This document shows, piece after piece, positions 1 through 8,374 of a stretch of 64,000 nucleotides of DNA. The notes under the pieces are model-generated. The model saw only the letters and a list, made by a program, of their open reading frames with translations. It did no database searches and was not told the DNA's origin. The position numbers were made by a program, and so were the translations under genes. The stretch is from positions 186,001-250,000 of the forward strand of contig NZ_SPQQ01000003.1 in assembly GCF_004766045.1 (NCBI RefSeq), given 5' to 3'. How positions within the stretch are numbered: position 1 is the stretch's first letter; each line of letters begins with the position of its first letter. This DNA comes from Desulfosporosinus fructosivorans. Lineage in GTDB: Bacteria > Bacillota > Desulfitobacteriia > Desulfitobacteriales > Desulfitobacteriaceae.

Positions 1-10
1 AGCCAACCTT

Positions 11-641
11 GTCGCTTCCCACAGGGAAGCGTGGATTGAAATATTGTCAATATCTGCGTAAGTTCAAGCGCATCGTTGTCGCTTCCCACAGGGAAGCGTG
101 GATTGAAATTATAACCCAAACGGAAAGCCAAAGTGTGCACACCAGTCGCTTCCCACAGGGAAGCGTGGATTGAAATCAATACAGGAGCCACAGCGGTGGT
201 TATGCCAGTCCGTCGCTTCCCACAGGGAAGCGTGGATTGAAATTCCGATTTCCATCGGCTGCCACACATCCTTATTTCGTCGCTTCCCACAGGGAAGCGT
301 GGATTGAAATCCCTGTCCCTTTCCGATGAGTTGCATAACCTCCCGTCGCTTCCCACAGGGAAGCGTGGATTGAAATATGGCCGCTCCACCCTCTCGAACT
401 CAATGACCCATGTCGCTTCCCACAGGGAAGCGTGGATTGAAATTCCGCTTCATCATCTTTTCGTAGTGCTTTGACTTTGTCGCTTCCCACAGGGAAGCGT
501 GGATTGAAATGATTCTGGAACCTCAGCAATCCACTTACCGTCGGTCGCTTCCCACAGGGAAGTGTGGATTGAAATTTCTTTAAATATTGCTGTTATGGGA
601 ACGCTCATCCTCGCTCCTGGTATGGAAGCGTGGATTGAAAT
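11..641 (+). CRISPR. Type I-C CRISPR array 1 (leader-distal end)
   Basis: Ten 32-bp repeats start at 11, 78, 145, 212, 279, 345, 412, 479, 544 and 610, with nine spacers of 33-35 bp. Each repeat has the stem-forming part GTCGCTTCCCACAGGGAAGC and the 3' handle GTGGATTGAAAT, the usual form for type I-C. The copy at 544 has one substitution in the handle and the copy at 610 is strongly degenerate, so the leader-distal end is on the right. The array probably continues left of the window, because bases 1-10 read as the end of a spacer. The repeat orientation matches array 2, so both arrays can serve the cas operon between them. Confidence 0.97.
610..641 (+). repeat. Degenerate terminal repeat resembling array 2
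   Basis: This last repeat of array 1 has CTCGCTCCTGGTATGGAAGC in its variable half. It differs from the array 2 repeat at three positions but from the array 1 repeat at seven. It therefore looks like a relic of an array 2-type repeat at the old end of array 1. Confidence 0.85.
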
Positions 642-644
642 TAA

Positions 645-1045
645 AAACGGGCTGCCTGTTCGGACCATTTCAGCTCCAATGCCATTGAAGGTAATACTCT
701 TACCTTGCAGGAAACAGCCTTGGTTCTTAATGAAGGTATTACAATCGCTGAAAAACTGCTTAAGGATCACATTGAGGTTATTGGGCACAAAGATGCTTAT
801 TTCTGCGTAGAAGAATTGCTGAAAGAGAAAATTCTACTCTGAAAAGATCATTATGGATATTCATAGAATCGTGCTGATGGACAAGGGCGTTTATTGCTTT
901 GTACCTGTTCGCATTATAAGTGCAGTTCACACCCGCCACAGCTTTGGGAAATACCGATTCAGATGGAACAGCATCTTGCTGACTACGATAAGGTGAAACA
1001 TGAGTTACATCCCATTGAACGTGTGGCTCTCTTTCATCTTAGGTT
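645..1045 (+). pseudogene. Fic-domain protein remnant (N-terminal half, frameshifted)
   Basis: Three frames carry consecutive pieces of a Fic/DOC AMP-transferase-family protein. The first piece (to the stop at 840) reads HFSSNAIEGNTLTLQETALV and continues with a GITIAEKLLKDHIEVIGHKDA-like stretch typical of the Fic N-terminal helices. It includes S-N-A-I-E-G, which matches the inhibitory (S/T)xxxE(G/N) motif of self-inhibited Fic proteins. The second (850-930) reads VYCFVPVRI, and the third (933-1045) reads HELHPIERVALFHLRF. The sequence then stops matching just before the catalytic HPFxDGNGR motif would begin. Two frameshifts and the missing active site make this a dead fragment. It starts within a few bases of the last CRISPR repeat. 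Confidence 0.8.
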
Positions 1046-1218
1046 CATGCGGCATTTGCAGAGTAGTAGAAAGTTTCAAAGCGAATATGCAGGAATTAAC
1101 TCGAAGCTTAGAGAAGTTTACGAAGTCAATGAATTTGACCGAGGAGTTTGTTTATAACTTGGTCGTAGGAGTATCAAACATGGAACAGCAAGCTGTCTTT
1201 TTTCTGAAATATCTGCCG

Positions 1219-1639
1219 ATGAAAATATCATTGGTATCTATAGAAACATCCATATTGCCGACCTATTTAGGTTCTACTCTGCGCGGGGCGGTTGGACAGG
1301 ATTTGCATTGCGATCCCCTCGCATATTATCCGGAATATTACCCACCGGCTTGAGGGCCTTGTAAAACGATGCGGTGGATGGGTCGATTCCTTGGAGGCAG
1401 CTCGTATTCAAGCCCTTTCAGCTCAAGTGGCTGTGATTTAAAATCATTTTGAGCTAAAACTCATAACACGTTATTCAAATTGGATAGGTGAAAAAATGGA
1501 TTTCAGCGGTTTAACTAGCAGCATGGAGGTGAAAGGCGAATTGACGCCCTTTGTGCCCTAGTTGTTTGCCGCTCATACTTTGCATATCGGGCGTAATACA
1601 ACTTTCGGTATGGGTAAGATTGAGGTGGAATTTACTTGA
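1219..1639 (+). pseudogene. cas6: Cas6-family RAMP endoribonuclease remnant
   Basis: The start (ATG at 1219) reads MKISLVSIETSILPTYLGST and then LRGAVGQDLHC, the N-terminal signature of the PF10040-type Cas6 family. At 1496-1636 the typical C-terminal glycine-rich region appears: FSGLTSSMEVKGELTPFVP, an in-frame TAG at 1559, then LFAAHTLHIGRNTTFGMGK. The middle is missing or out of frame, so about 140 codons remain of a family usually 230-300 residues long. Type I-C systems process crRNA with Cas5c, so this gene is foreign to the neighbouring operon and probably comes from a lost type III or I-B module. Confidence 0.82.
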
Positions 1640-1971
1640 TGGAGCGTGGGAGGAGAATGGTTAGCAGATAAATGGGAGCGTTAAAGCTTACAATAAACCT
1701 TGATGCGGGTGAAGCCTATTGATTTGGCCAGGGCAAAACTGGCAAAAGAGTTTAAAAAGAAATTGATGGAGTTAAAAGGTGAATAAGGTAATAGGGATTC
1801 CGGTCTTGACTTGGAATGTTAAGGATTTTAGAAAGCTGGAATGTGTATTTTACAGACCACAAGATTTAATATAAGTTCTTTTTGCAAGGAATTGTCTTAT
1901 TATAATTATAAAACGATGCTCTTCAAAAGCGTGGCACTATTGTCCCTGCTGAAAAAAGGAGAACAGATATC
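1640..1971 (+). promoter_or_regulatory. Gap before cas3, with possible promoter
   Basis: No intact gene was found. A 27-codon open frame at 1703-1786 (starting MRVKPIDLARAKLAKE) is unrecognised and may be decayed. A TATAAT-like -10 box lies at 1901-1906, but no well-spaced -35 partner is clear. The cas3 ribosome site AAGGAG is at 1957-1962, nine bases before the ATG. Confidence 0.4.
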
Positions 1972-4140
1972 ATGCATATTGCGCGTCGCAGAGAAAATGA
2001 TTGGGAATCCCAAAGATTGAAAACCCATTTAGAGAATACCGCCAATCAGGCCAAGAAGTTTGCCGACAGCTTCCATAATGGCGATTATGCCTACGCATGC
2101 GGGCTAATGCATGATATCGGAAAGTATTCGACGGAATTTCAAGATAAAGTGATCAATAGCACGAACACCAGGGTAGATCATTCGACTGCGGGTGCGATTG
2201 AAATTAACAAAGCCTTTGTTTCGCTGGGGAAGTTACTGGCCTATTGTATTGCCGGTCATCATGGCGGTCTCCCGGACGGTGGGAGTAAAAGTGACACTGC
2301 GATTGAAACAACATTAAGCGGACGGTTAAAGAGAGCAAAGCAGCTTCATGATTACTCGTATTTTAAAAATGAGATTAATATTCGTGAATGTTTACCGGGA
2401 AGGCTGCCTAATATAAAACCCTTAAATAAGGGCGGTTTTTCACTGTCTTTTTTCGTAAGAATGATTTATTCGTGCCTGGTGGATGCCGATTTCCTCGACA
2501 CGGAAAGATTCATGAACATAGGCAAAGTGGCTCGAAGCGCGAATTACGATTATCCATTTTTCAATGAGAAGCTAAACACGCATATAAATGCGTTCAAGGA
2601 TATGGAACGTGAAATCAATCAAAAAAGAGCTGAGATACTTCATTGTTGTCTCGAAAAAGCACAGGAAGAAAGAGGTTTATACACTCTTACTGTTCCCACC
2701 GGCGGGGGTAAAACCATTTCCTCTCTGGCATTTGCCCTGAAACATGTACTGAAGCACGATATGGAGCGAATTATTTATGTGATTCCCTACACAAGTATCA
2801 TCGAACAAACGGGAAAAGTTTTCAAAGATATATTGGGGCAAGAAAATGTCTTAGAGCATCATTCGAACTTTGATTTTAAGGATGACGAAGATTTAATTTT
2901 GCACAAACTGAAGCTATCTTCGGAAAACTGGGATATCCCGGTTGTTGTAACGACGAACGTGCAGTTTTTTGAATCCTTGTTTGCCCATAAGTCTTCTCGG
3001 TGCAGAAAACTTCATAACATTACAAACAGCGTAATCATTTTTGATGAAGCGCAAATGCTGCCCACGCCATTCCTTACACCTTGTCTGATGGCGATTGCCG
3101 AATTAGTCAGGAATTATCGCTCAACCTGCGTATTATGCAGTGCTACCCAGCCCTCTTTAAAGGACAGGTTTCCGAAAAAAATAACGGTGGATGAAATATG
3201 TGAAAATACCGAAGACTTATATGAATTCTTCAGACGAACCCACGTTATCCCCAGAGGACAAATTGAAACAACGCAAATTGCAGTGGAACTGAACAGATGT
3301 AATCAGGTGTTATGCATCGTCAACAACAAAAAACACGCCAGAGAAATATACTCGGCGCTACGGGAAGAAGGGGTTTTTCATTTATCAACGAGAATGTGTC
3401 CCAAACATCGAAGCGACGTGTTAGGGGAAATAAAACGAAGATTAAAAGATGGGCTGTCTTGTAAAGTGGTCTCCACCCAGTTAATTGAGGCCGGTGTTGA
3501 TGTGGATTTTCCTGTGGTCTACCGAGCAATGGCCGGAATTGATTCCATTGTGCAAGCCGCAGGTCGGTGTAACAGGGAAAACAAGCTTGAAGTCGGCATC
3601 GTCAATGTTTTCGAACCGGAAAGCAGATATACCCAAAATATGCCCAGTTCAATAAAACGACCGATTGAGGTAGCAAAAAGCGTTATGACAAGATTTGAGG
3701 ACATTCTATCTCTTCAAGCCATAGAGACCTACTTTAAAGAATTATATGACTTTGAAGGTGAGGCAGGACTTGATATACATAGTGTATTTAAAGAAATGGA
3801 AAGCGGAGCGGAAGGCTGTAACTTTAATTTTAATTTCAAACAAATTGCCGGTCAGTTTAAATTAATCGATGAAAATACGGTACCGATTATTATTGGGTTT
3901 GATGAGAAGGCTAAAGAGCTGATTCATAAGCTGCGCTATGTCAACAAGTATAGGGGCATCTTAAGGGCGATACAGCCGTATTCCGTTAATGTTTATGAAA
4001 ATGAGTTCAAAGCGATGAACGGAGCAGGACTGATAGAAATTGTTGACGACGGAATTTATATTCTGCGGGATATGAATAGGTACAATGAAGGAACAGGACT
4101 AGAGTTCAATACGGAATCCGGCGTGGCAATCTTCGCCTAA
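1972..4140 (+). CDS. cas3: CRISPR-associated helicase/nuclease Cas3, type I-C
   Basis: 722 residues. Cas3 is recruited by the target-bound Cascade complex and unwinds and cuts DNA. An N-terminal HD nuclease domain shows MHDIGKY near residue 46, DHSTAG near 68 and HHGGLPDGG near 97. The helicase has VPTGGGKT (Walker A) near 241, FDEAQML near 356, SATQP near 390 and a long motif VI region, STQLIEAGVDVDFP followed by QAAGRCNREN, near 500-530. Length and order match single-chain HD-helicase Cas3 proteins. It is separated from cas5c by 235 bp with a strong hairpin and a new promoter, so cas3 is probably a separate transcription unit. Confidence 0.97.
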   Translation: MHIARRRENDWESQRLKTHLENTANQAKKFADSFHNGDYAYACGLMHDIGKYSTEFQDKVINSTNTRVDHSTAGAIEINKAFVSLGKLLAYCIAGHHGGLPDGGSKSDTAIETTLSGRLKRAKQLHDYSYFKNEINIRECLPGRLPNIKPLNKGGFSLSFFVRMIYSCLVDADFLDTERFMNIGKVARSANYDYPFFNEKLNTHINAFKDMEREINQKRAEILHCCLEKAQEERGLYTLTVPTGGGKTISSLAFALKHVLKHDMERIIYVIPYTSIIEQTGKVFKDILGQENVLEHHSNFDFKDDEDLILHKLKLSSENWDIPVVVTTNVQFFESLFAHKSSRCRKLHNITNSVIIFDEAQMLPTPFLTPCLMAIAELVRNYRSTCVLCSATQPSLKDRFPKKITVDEICENTEDLYEFFRRTHVIPRGQIETTQIAVELNRCNQVLCIVNNKKHAREIYSALREEGVFHLSTRMCPKHRSDVLGEIKRRLKDGLSCKVVSTQLIEAGVDVDFPVVYRAMAGIDSIVQAAGRCNRENKLEVGIVNVFEPESRYTQNMPSSIKRPIEVAKSVMTRFEDILSLQAIETYFKELYDFEGEAGLDIHSVFKEMESGAEGCNFNFNFKQIAGQFKLIDENTVPIIIGFDEKAKELIHKLRYVNKYRGILRAIQPYSVNVYENEFKAMNGAGLIEIVDDGIYILRDMNRYNEGTGLEFNTESGVAIFA

Positions 4141-4143
4141 AAC

Positions 4144-4181
4144 GTCGGGCAGCCAATGATGTGTACCATTGGCTACCCGAC
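4144..4181 (+). terminator. Hairpin after cas3
   Basis: Two 15-base arms (4144-4158 and 4167-4181) pair with one mismatch around an 8-base loop, immediately after the cas3 stop. There is no T-run behind it, so it could be a weak terminator or an mRNA 3'-stabilising hairpin. Confidence 0.5.
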
Positions 4182-4208
4182 AGAATGTTTCATTAATAAC
4201 TAGAATAA

Positions 4209-4220
4209 ATTTCAATCCAC
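4209..4220 (-). repeat. Isolated anti-repeat fragment (CRISPR handle)
   Basis: ATTTCAATCCAC here is the exact reverse complement of the 12-base 3' handle shared by both CRISPR arrays. It lies in the cas3-cas5c gap, next to a small palindrome (ATTTCATTTGAAAT, 4221-4234). The match does not extend into the stem. It may be chance, a repeat relic, or a pairing site on the cas mRNA leader. Confidence 0.4.
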
Positions 4221-4297
4221 ATTTCATTTGAAATGACAGCTGGATTTTAACACTTATATTTTTTTCTGTCAAATGTAAAAGATTTGGAATATTAATA

Positions 4298-4326
4298 TTG
4301 ACAAAATTTGTGACATGGATTAAATT
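4298..4326 (+). promoter_or_regulatory. Sigma-A-type promoter for cas5c-cas2
   Basis: A perfect TTGACA -35 box (4298-4303) is followed after 17 bases by TAAATT (4321-4326). It lies 50 bp upstream of the cas5c start and probably drives cas5c-cas8c-cas7c-cas4-cas1-cas2, whose genes are overlapping or closely spaced. Confidence 0.65.
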
Positions 4327-4375
4327 AACAATTAGGATCTATTAAAAACTACAATAAGAATGTAGGAGTGATGAA

Positions 4376-5032
4376 ATGGGTTATGGAATTTGCTTGGAGA
4401 CGTGGGGTGATTATGCGCTCTTTTCGAGACCTGAAATGAAAGTGGAGCGAGTGAGCTATGATGTCATCACACCCTCGGCAGCGCGCGGCATTATAGATTC
4501 TATTTATTGGAAACCCGCGATTGTCTGGCGTATAGACAAGGTACATGTCTGCAATCCGGTCGAATTTACCAATATCAGAAGAAATGAAGTCAGCTCCAAA
4601 ATATCGGCAAGATCCGTTGATTCGGTAATGAACGGCGCTGCCAAGCCCCTATACATCAATACGAATGAGGACAGACAGCAAAGAGCCTCAATGATTCTCA
4701 AAAATGTCCGTTATATTATTGAAGCGCACTTTGAATTAACTGACAAGGCTGGAGAAACGGATACCATCGAAAAACATTATAATATTGCGCTTCGGAGGAT
4801 GAGAAAAGGTCAGTGTTACCATCAGCCTTGCTTTGGCTGCAGAGAATTTCCGGCAAATTTCAGGCTGCTTGAGGGCGACGTGCCCGAATCCGGCTTGATT
4901 GGAGAAAAAGACCTTGGCTATATGCTCTATGATATGGACTTTACAGATCCCGAAAATATTAAGCCTATGTTTTTCAGAGCGGTTATGCGTAACGGGATTA
5001 TTGATTTATCCGCTTGCGAGGTGGTCAGATGA
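4376..5032 (+). CDS. cas5c: Cas5c/Cas5d crRNA-processing Cascade subunit
   Basis: 218 residues. In type I-C this RAMP protein cuts the pre-crRNA at the base of the repeat hairpin and stays bound to the 5' handle in Cascade. The start GYGICLETWGDYALFSRPEM and the following ERVSYDVITPSAARGI block are hallmark Cas5d sequences. The RRNEV segment and RKGQCYHQPCFGCREF also fit, and a K-H pair in EKHYN is the likely catalytic region by comparison with the family. The ATG at 4376 sits seven bases after AGGAG. The stop overlaps the cas8c start in an ATGA. Confidence 0.96.
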   Translation: MGYGICLETWGDYALFSRPEMKVERVSYDVITPSAARGIIDSIYWKPAIVWRIDKVHVCNPVEFTNIRRNEVSSKISARSVDSVMNGAAKPLYINTNEDRQQRASMILKNVRYIIEAHFELTDKAGETDTIEKHYNIALRRMRKGQCYHQPCFGCREFPANFRLLEGDVPESGLIGEKDLGYMLYDMDFTDPENIKPMFFRAVMRNGIIDLSACEVVR

Positions 5033-6819
5033 TTTTACAGTCACTTGTTAAGTATTATGAAATCCTGGCTAATGATGAGGACAGCAACATTCCCAAGCTG
5101 GGTTACGGCAAGGTGAACGTGTCTTACGCAGTTAATTTGTCCTTAGAAGGAGAACCGTTAAACATTATTCCGCTTAAAATCAGCGCCCAGCGCGGCAAAA
5201 AAATGGTGGAAATTCCGCAAAGCATGGAAGTGCCGGAACAGGAAAAGAAAGCTGGAATTGGAGCAAAATCCAATTTTCTCTGTGAAAACGCAAGCTATGT
5301 ATTCGGCGTGGACAATAAAGGAAAACCCGAAAGAGCCAAAGCATGTTTTGAAGCGTTTAAGCAATTACATCTGCAAATACTGAAGGATGTTAACAATGCA
5401 ACGGCACAGGCGGTCGTCAATTACGTGAGCCGTTGGGATGTTGATCACGCACTGGAACATCCAGCACTTGCCGAATATCTGGATGAAATTTTATCCGGTG
5501 CAAATTTTGTATTTAAAATTAATGGCGGGGAATTTGTTCATCAAAACCCGGAGATCAGACAAGCCTGGGAAACATATAAAAGCAATTTAGACAACACAAA
5601 TACAATGCAATGCCTGGTAACCGGCCAAGAGAGTCCTATTGCCAGATTGCATCCCAGTATCAAAGGGGTCCGCGGAGCACAATCCGTAGGGGGATCGCTG
5701 GTTTCGTTCAATGAACGCGCTTATGAGTCATACGGCCGTGAAAAAGAACAGGGTTTGAATGCTCCGGTGAGTGAATATGCAACCTTTGCCTACACCACCG
5801 TGTTGAATTATCTCTTGGCGGATAGTGCCCATAAACTGAATTTAGGTGATGCAACGATTGTATTTTGGGCAGAAAGCCCCAAAAAAATCTATCAGGATTT
5901 TATGACTCTCTATCTGAACGGTGGAACAGTGAATAACGGAGAGAATCTAGTGCAGGATGAAGCAGCGGCAAGAGAAATAAAGTCTGTTTTTGAAAAAATA
6001 AAGCAAGGTAAACCCATTGGCGACTTATCGGATATCTTTGATCAAGAAACAAACTTTTATATCCTGGCAATATCCCCAAACGCGGCAAGGTTAGCAGTCA
6101 GGTTTTTCTTCGCCAATTTTTTTGGGGAATTTGTGAAAAAAGTCGGAAGGCATTACGAAGATTTAAGGATAGAAAAACAATATCCTACCGAGCCGGATAT
6201 CTTTTCTCTATGGAGGGTGTTAAACGAAACAGTATCCCCAATGTCCAAGGATAAGGCAGCTTCACCATTACTTGCCGGCGCTGTGCTGAAGGCAATTATT
6301 ACAGGCACCCAATATCCGGCAGGTCTGTATAATTCCATCATGCTGAGGATTAAAGCGGAAAAAGAGATCAGTTATTATAAAGCGTCAATAATCAAAGCGT
6401 ATTTATCCAGAAATACAAAAGAATTTAAGGAGGTATTAACAATGGCCCTGAATGAGCAAAGTGAAAATAGCGCCTATATCTTGGGAAGATTATTCGCAGT
6501 GCTGGAAAAGGCACAGCTAGATGCCAATCCAGGGATAAGTGCAACCATTAAAGACCGGTATTTTACATCGGCTTGTGCCACGCCGTCCTCGGTTTTTCCT
6601 GTTCTGCTGAGATTGACGCAGCACCATATCTCAAAAGCAGACTATGGACATACCAGCGATAGAAGGATCGGCGATCTATTAGAAAAGATGGATATAGCCA
6701 ACAATCCATTTCCGGCAAATCTGTCGTTAGAGCAGCAAGGCGTGTTTATTTTAGGATACTACCACCAAAGGAATGCATTCTATCAAAAAAATAATAAAAA
6801 AAGTGAGGCGAAGGAATAA
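5029..6819 (+). CDS. cas8c: Cas8c (Csd1) large Cascade subunit, type I-C
   Basis: 596 residues from the ATG at 5029, which overlaps the cas5c stop and follows a GAGGTGG ribosome site. An upstream in-frame TTG at 5014 lies inside that ribosome site and is unlikely. Cas8c recognises the PAM and opens the target DNA. The start MILQSLVKYYEILANDED and the SRWDVDHALEHPALAEYL block are typical of Csd1. The C-terminal helical part (SLEQQGVFILGYYHQR) matches the usual end, where an internal start makes the small Cas11c subunit in other I-C systems. An internal ATG at 6442 follows AAGGAGG (6426-6432), at the right place for such a start. Confidence 0.96.
   Translation: MILQSLVKYYEILANDEDSNIPKLGYGKVNVSYAVNLSLEGEPLNIIPLKISAQRGKKMVEIPQSMEVPEQEKKAGIGAKSNFLCENASYVFGVDNKGKPERAKACFEAFKQLHLQILKDVNNATAQAVVNYVSRWDVDHALEHPALAEYLDEILSGANFVFKINGGEFVHQNPEIRQAWETYKSNLDNTNTMQCLVTGQESPIARLHPSIKGVRGAQSVGGSLVSFNERAYESYGREKEQGLNAPVSEYATFAYTTVLNYLLADSAHKLNLGDATIVFWAESPKKIYQDFMTLYLNGGTVNNGENLVQDEAAAREIKSVFEKIKQGKPIGDLSDIFDQETNFYILAISPNAARLAVRFFFANFFGEFVKKVGRHYEDLRIEKQYPTEPDIFSLWRVLNETVSPMSKDKAASPLLAGAVLKAIITGTQYPAGLYNSIMLRIKAEKEISYYKASIIKAYLSRNTKEFKEVLTMALNEQSENSAYILGRLFAVLEKAQLDANPGISATIKDRYFTSACATPSSVFPVLLRLTQHHISKADYGHTSDRRIGDLLEKMDIANNPFPANLSLEQQGVFILGYYHQRNAFYQKNNKKSEAKE
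6442..6819 (+). CDS. Possible internally initiated Cas11c (inside cas8c)
   Basis: Inside cas8c the sequence AAGGAGG at 6426-6432 is followed nine bases later by an in-frame ATG (6442), giving a 125-residue product that starts MALNEQSENSAYILGRLFAV. Separate translation of the Cas8c C-terminus as a small Cas11 subunit is established in other type I-C systems. The strong ribosome site in the right position makes the same likely here. This is inferred from sequence only. Confidence 0.6.
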   Translation: MALNEQSENSAYILGRLFAVLEKAQLDANPGISATIKDRYFTSACATPSSVFPVLLRLTQHHISKADYGHTSDRRIGDLLEKMDIANNPFPANLSLEQQGVFILGYYHQRNAFYQKNNKKSEAKE

Positions 6820-7700
6820 TGAGTGAGGCTATTAAGAACAGGTATGAATTTGTCATTTTATTTGAGGTCGAAAACGGCAATCCAAACGGAGATCCTGATG
6901 CCGGCAATATGCCCAGAATTGATGCTGAAACGGGTTACGGGATTGTCACCGATGTCTGCCTGAAAAGAAAAATCAGAAATTATGTTGAAACTGTGAAAGG
7001 GGACAGCAAGGGTTACAAAATATATATTAAAGACGGTGTTCCCTTGAACACCAGCGATAAGTCGGCTTATGAATATTTGGGTATCAAGGAGGAAGAAGCA
7101 CAAAAGAGCAAGGGTGAAAAAGACAACCAGATTCGAGATTTCATGTGTGAGAACTTTTTTGATATCAGGACTTTTGGCGCTGTTATGACGACTTTTGTCA
7201 AGGCCAAACTAAACTGCGGACAGGTCAGAGGACCTGTGCAGATCGGATTTGCCAGAAGCATAGACCCCATCGTTCAACAAGAAGTTACGATAACTAGGGT
7301 CGCGATCACAACAGAAGAAGATTTTAAGAAGAAAGAAACGGAAATGGGCAGAAAGTACATTGTACCTTATGCTCTTTATCGGGCGGAAGGCTATATATCT
7401 GCTAACCTGGCGAAAAATGTAACTGGATTTTCTGAAGAGAATTTACAGCTTCTGTGGGAAGCCATCATTAATATGTTTGAGCATGATCACTCTGCGGCAA
7501 GAGGGAAAATGAATGTCAGAGAGTTAATCGTTTTTAAACACGACAGCGAATTTGGCAATACTCAAGCCTATAAGCTGTTTGCTACGATAACGGTTGAACG
7601 CAAAGATAAAACAAGGCCAGCCAGAACATATGCTGATTATGACGTAAGAGTTGACGCCGAAAAAGTTCCTGGAGAAGTACAGTGCCTGCGCATGATATGA
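6819..7700 (+). CDS. cas7c: Cas7c (Csd2) Cascade backbone subunit
   Basis: 293 residues. Cas7 copies polymerise along the crRNA spacer and form the Cascade backbone. The start has RYEFVILFEVENGNPNGDPD, the canonical Csd2/Csh2 signature, followed by the FFDIRTFGAVM and GQVRGPVQIGFARSIDP blocks. The ATG overlaps the last base of the cas8c stop (TAATG), and the gene's own stop overlaps the cas4 start, both signs of translational coupling. Confidence 0.97.
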   Translation: MSEAIKNRYEFVILFEVENGNPNGDPDAGNMPRIDAETGYGIVTDVCLKRKIRNYVETVKGDSKGYKIYIKDGVPLNTSDKSAYEYLGIKEEEAQKSKGEKDNQIRDFMCENFFDIRTFGAVMTTFVKAKLNCGQVRGPVQIGFARSIDPIVQQEVTITRVAITTEEDFKKKETEMGRKYIVPYALYRAEGYISANLAKNVTGFSEENLQLLWEAIINMFEHDHSAARGKMNVRELIVFKHDSEFGNTQAYKLFATITVERKDKTRPARTYADYDVRVDAEKVPGEVQCLRMI

Positions 7701-8374
7701 GTAAAGAATATAGAGAAGACGACTTCCTGCTCTTGTCCGGGATACAGCACTTCGCATTTTGCAAGCGTCAGTGGGCCTTAATCCACATTGAGCAGCAGTG
7801 GCAGGAGAATTTGCGCACTGTTGAGGGTGGAATTCTGCATGAGAAAACCCATGACTCTACCATTAAGGAAAAGCGGGGAGATTTGATCATATCCCGGAGC
7901 ATGGGAATCTTTTCCCGTACTTTAGGGATTACCGGAGCTTGTGATGTGGTGGAATTCCACAAGTCTCGGGACGGAGTCACCCTCTATGGCAGGGCGGGAA
8001 CCTATAAGCCGGTTCCAGTGGAGTATAAACGGGGCAAGCCCAAGCATGACAATGCGGATGTCCTGCAATTATGCGCTCAGGCTATGTGCTTGGAAGAAAT
8101 GCTCTTGTGTACGATTCCCGAAGGGTTTCTGTTTTATGGGGAACCTAAACGAAGGCTTAAAGTAATGCTCGACGAGGAGATCCGGGAACAGGTAAAGGCG
8201 ATTTGTAAAGAGATGCATGAGCTGTACGACAGGAGGTATACGCCCAAAGTAAAGCCGACTAAGGGCTGCAAAGCCTGTTCCCTCAGTGAGCTTTGTTTGC
8301 CTAAGCTGTGTAAAAATCCATCGGCTCTGGCCTATATGAAAAAAAATGTTTCGGAAATTGAGGTTGATGAATGA
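7697..8374 (+). CDS. cas4: Cas4 adaptation exonuclease (Fe-S, RecB-like)
   Basis: 225 residues from the ATG at 7697 in an ATGA overlap with cas7c; a GTG five codons earlier is less likely. Cas4 trims prespacers and selects those with a correct PAM, acting with Cas1-Cas2. Visible features are a lone N-terminal cysteine in HFAFCKRQW, the nuclease core GACDVVEF and PVEYKRGKPK, and the C-terminal cysteine trio CKACSLSELCLPKLC that completes the 4Fe-4S site. The stop overlaps the cas1 ATG. Confidence 0.96.
   Translation: MSKEYREDDFLLLSGIQHFAFCKRQWALIHIEQQWQENLRTVEGGILHEKTHDSTIKEKRGDLIISRSMGIFSRTLGITGACDVVEFHKSRDGVTLYGRAGTYKPVPVEYKRGKPKHDNADVLQLCAQAMCLEEMLLCTIPEGFLFYGEPKRRLKVMLDEEIREQVKAICKEMHELYDRRYTPKVKPTKGCKACSLSELCLPKLCKNPSALAYMKKNVSEIEVDE

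Noticed and set aside
109..788. Several frames of 60-110 codons on both strands across CRISPR array 1
   Set aside because: They translate the repeat periodically (ISIHASLWEAT-type units) and are artefacts of the array. The same applies to frames over array 2.
4143..4240. A solo spacer-repeat unit or tracrRNA in the cas3-cas5c gap
   Set aside because: Only 12 bases match the handle complement; the stem part of the repeat is absent, and type I-C needs no tracrRNA.
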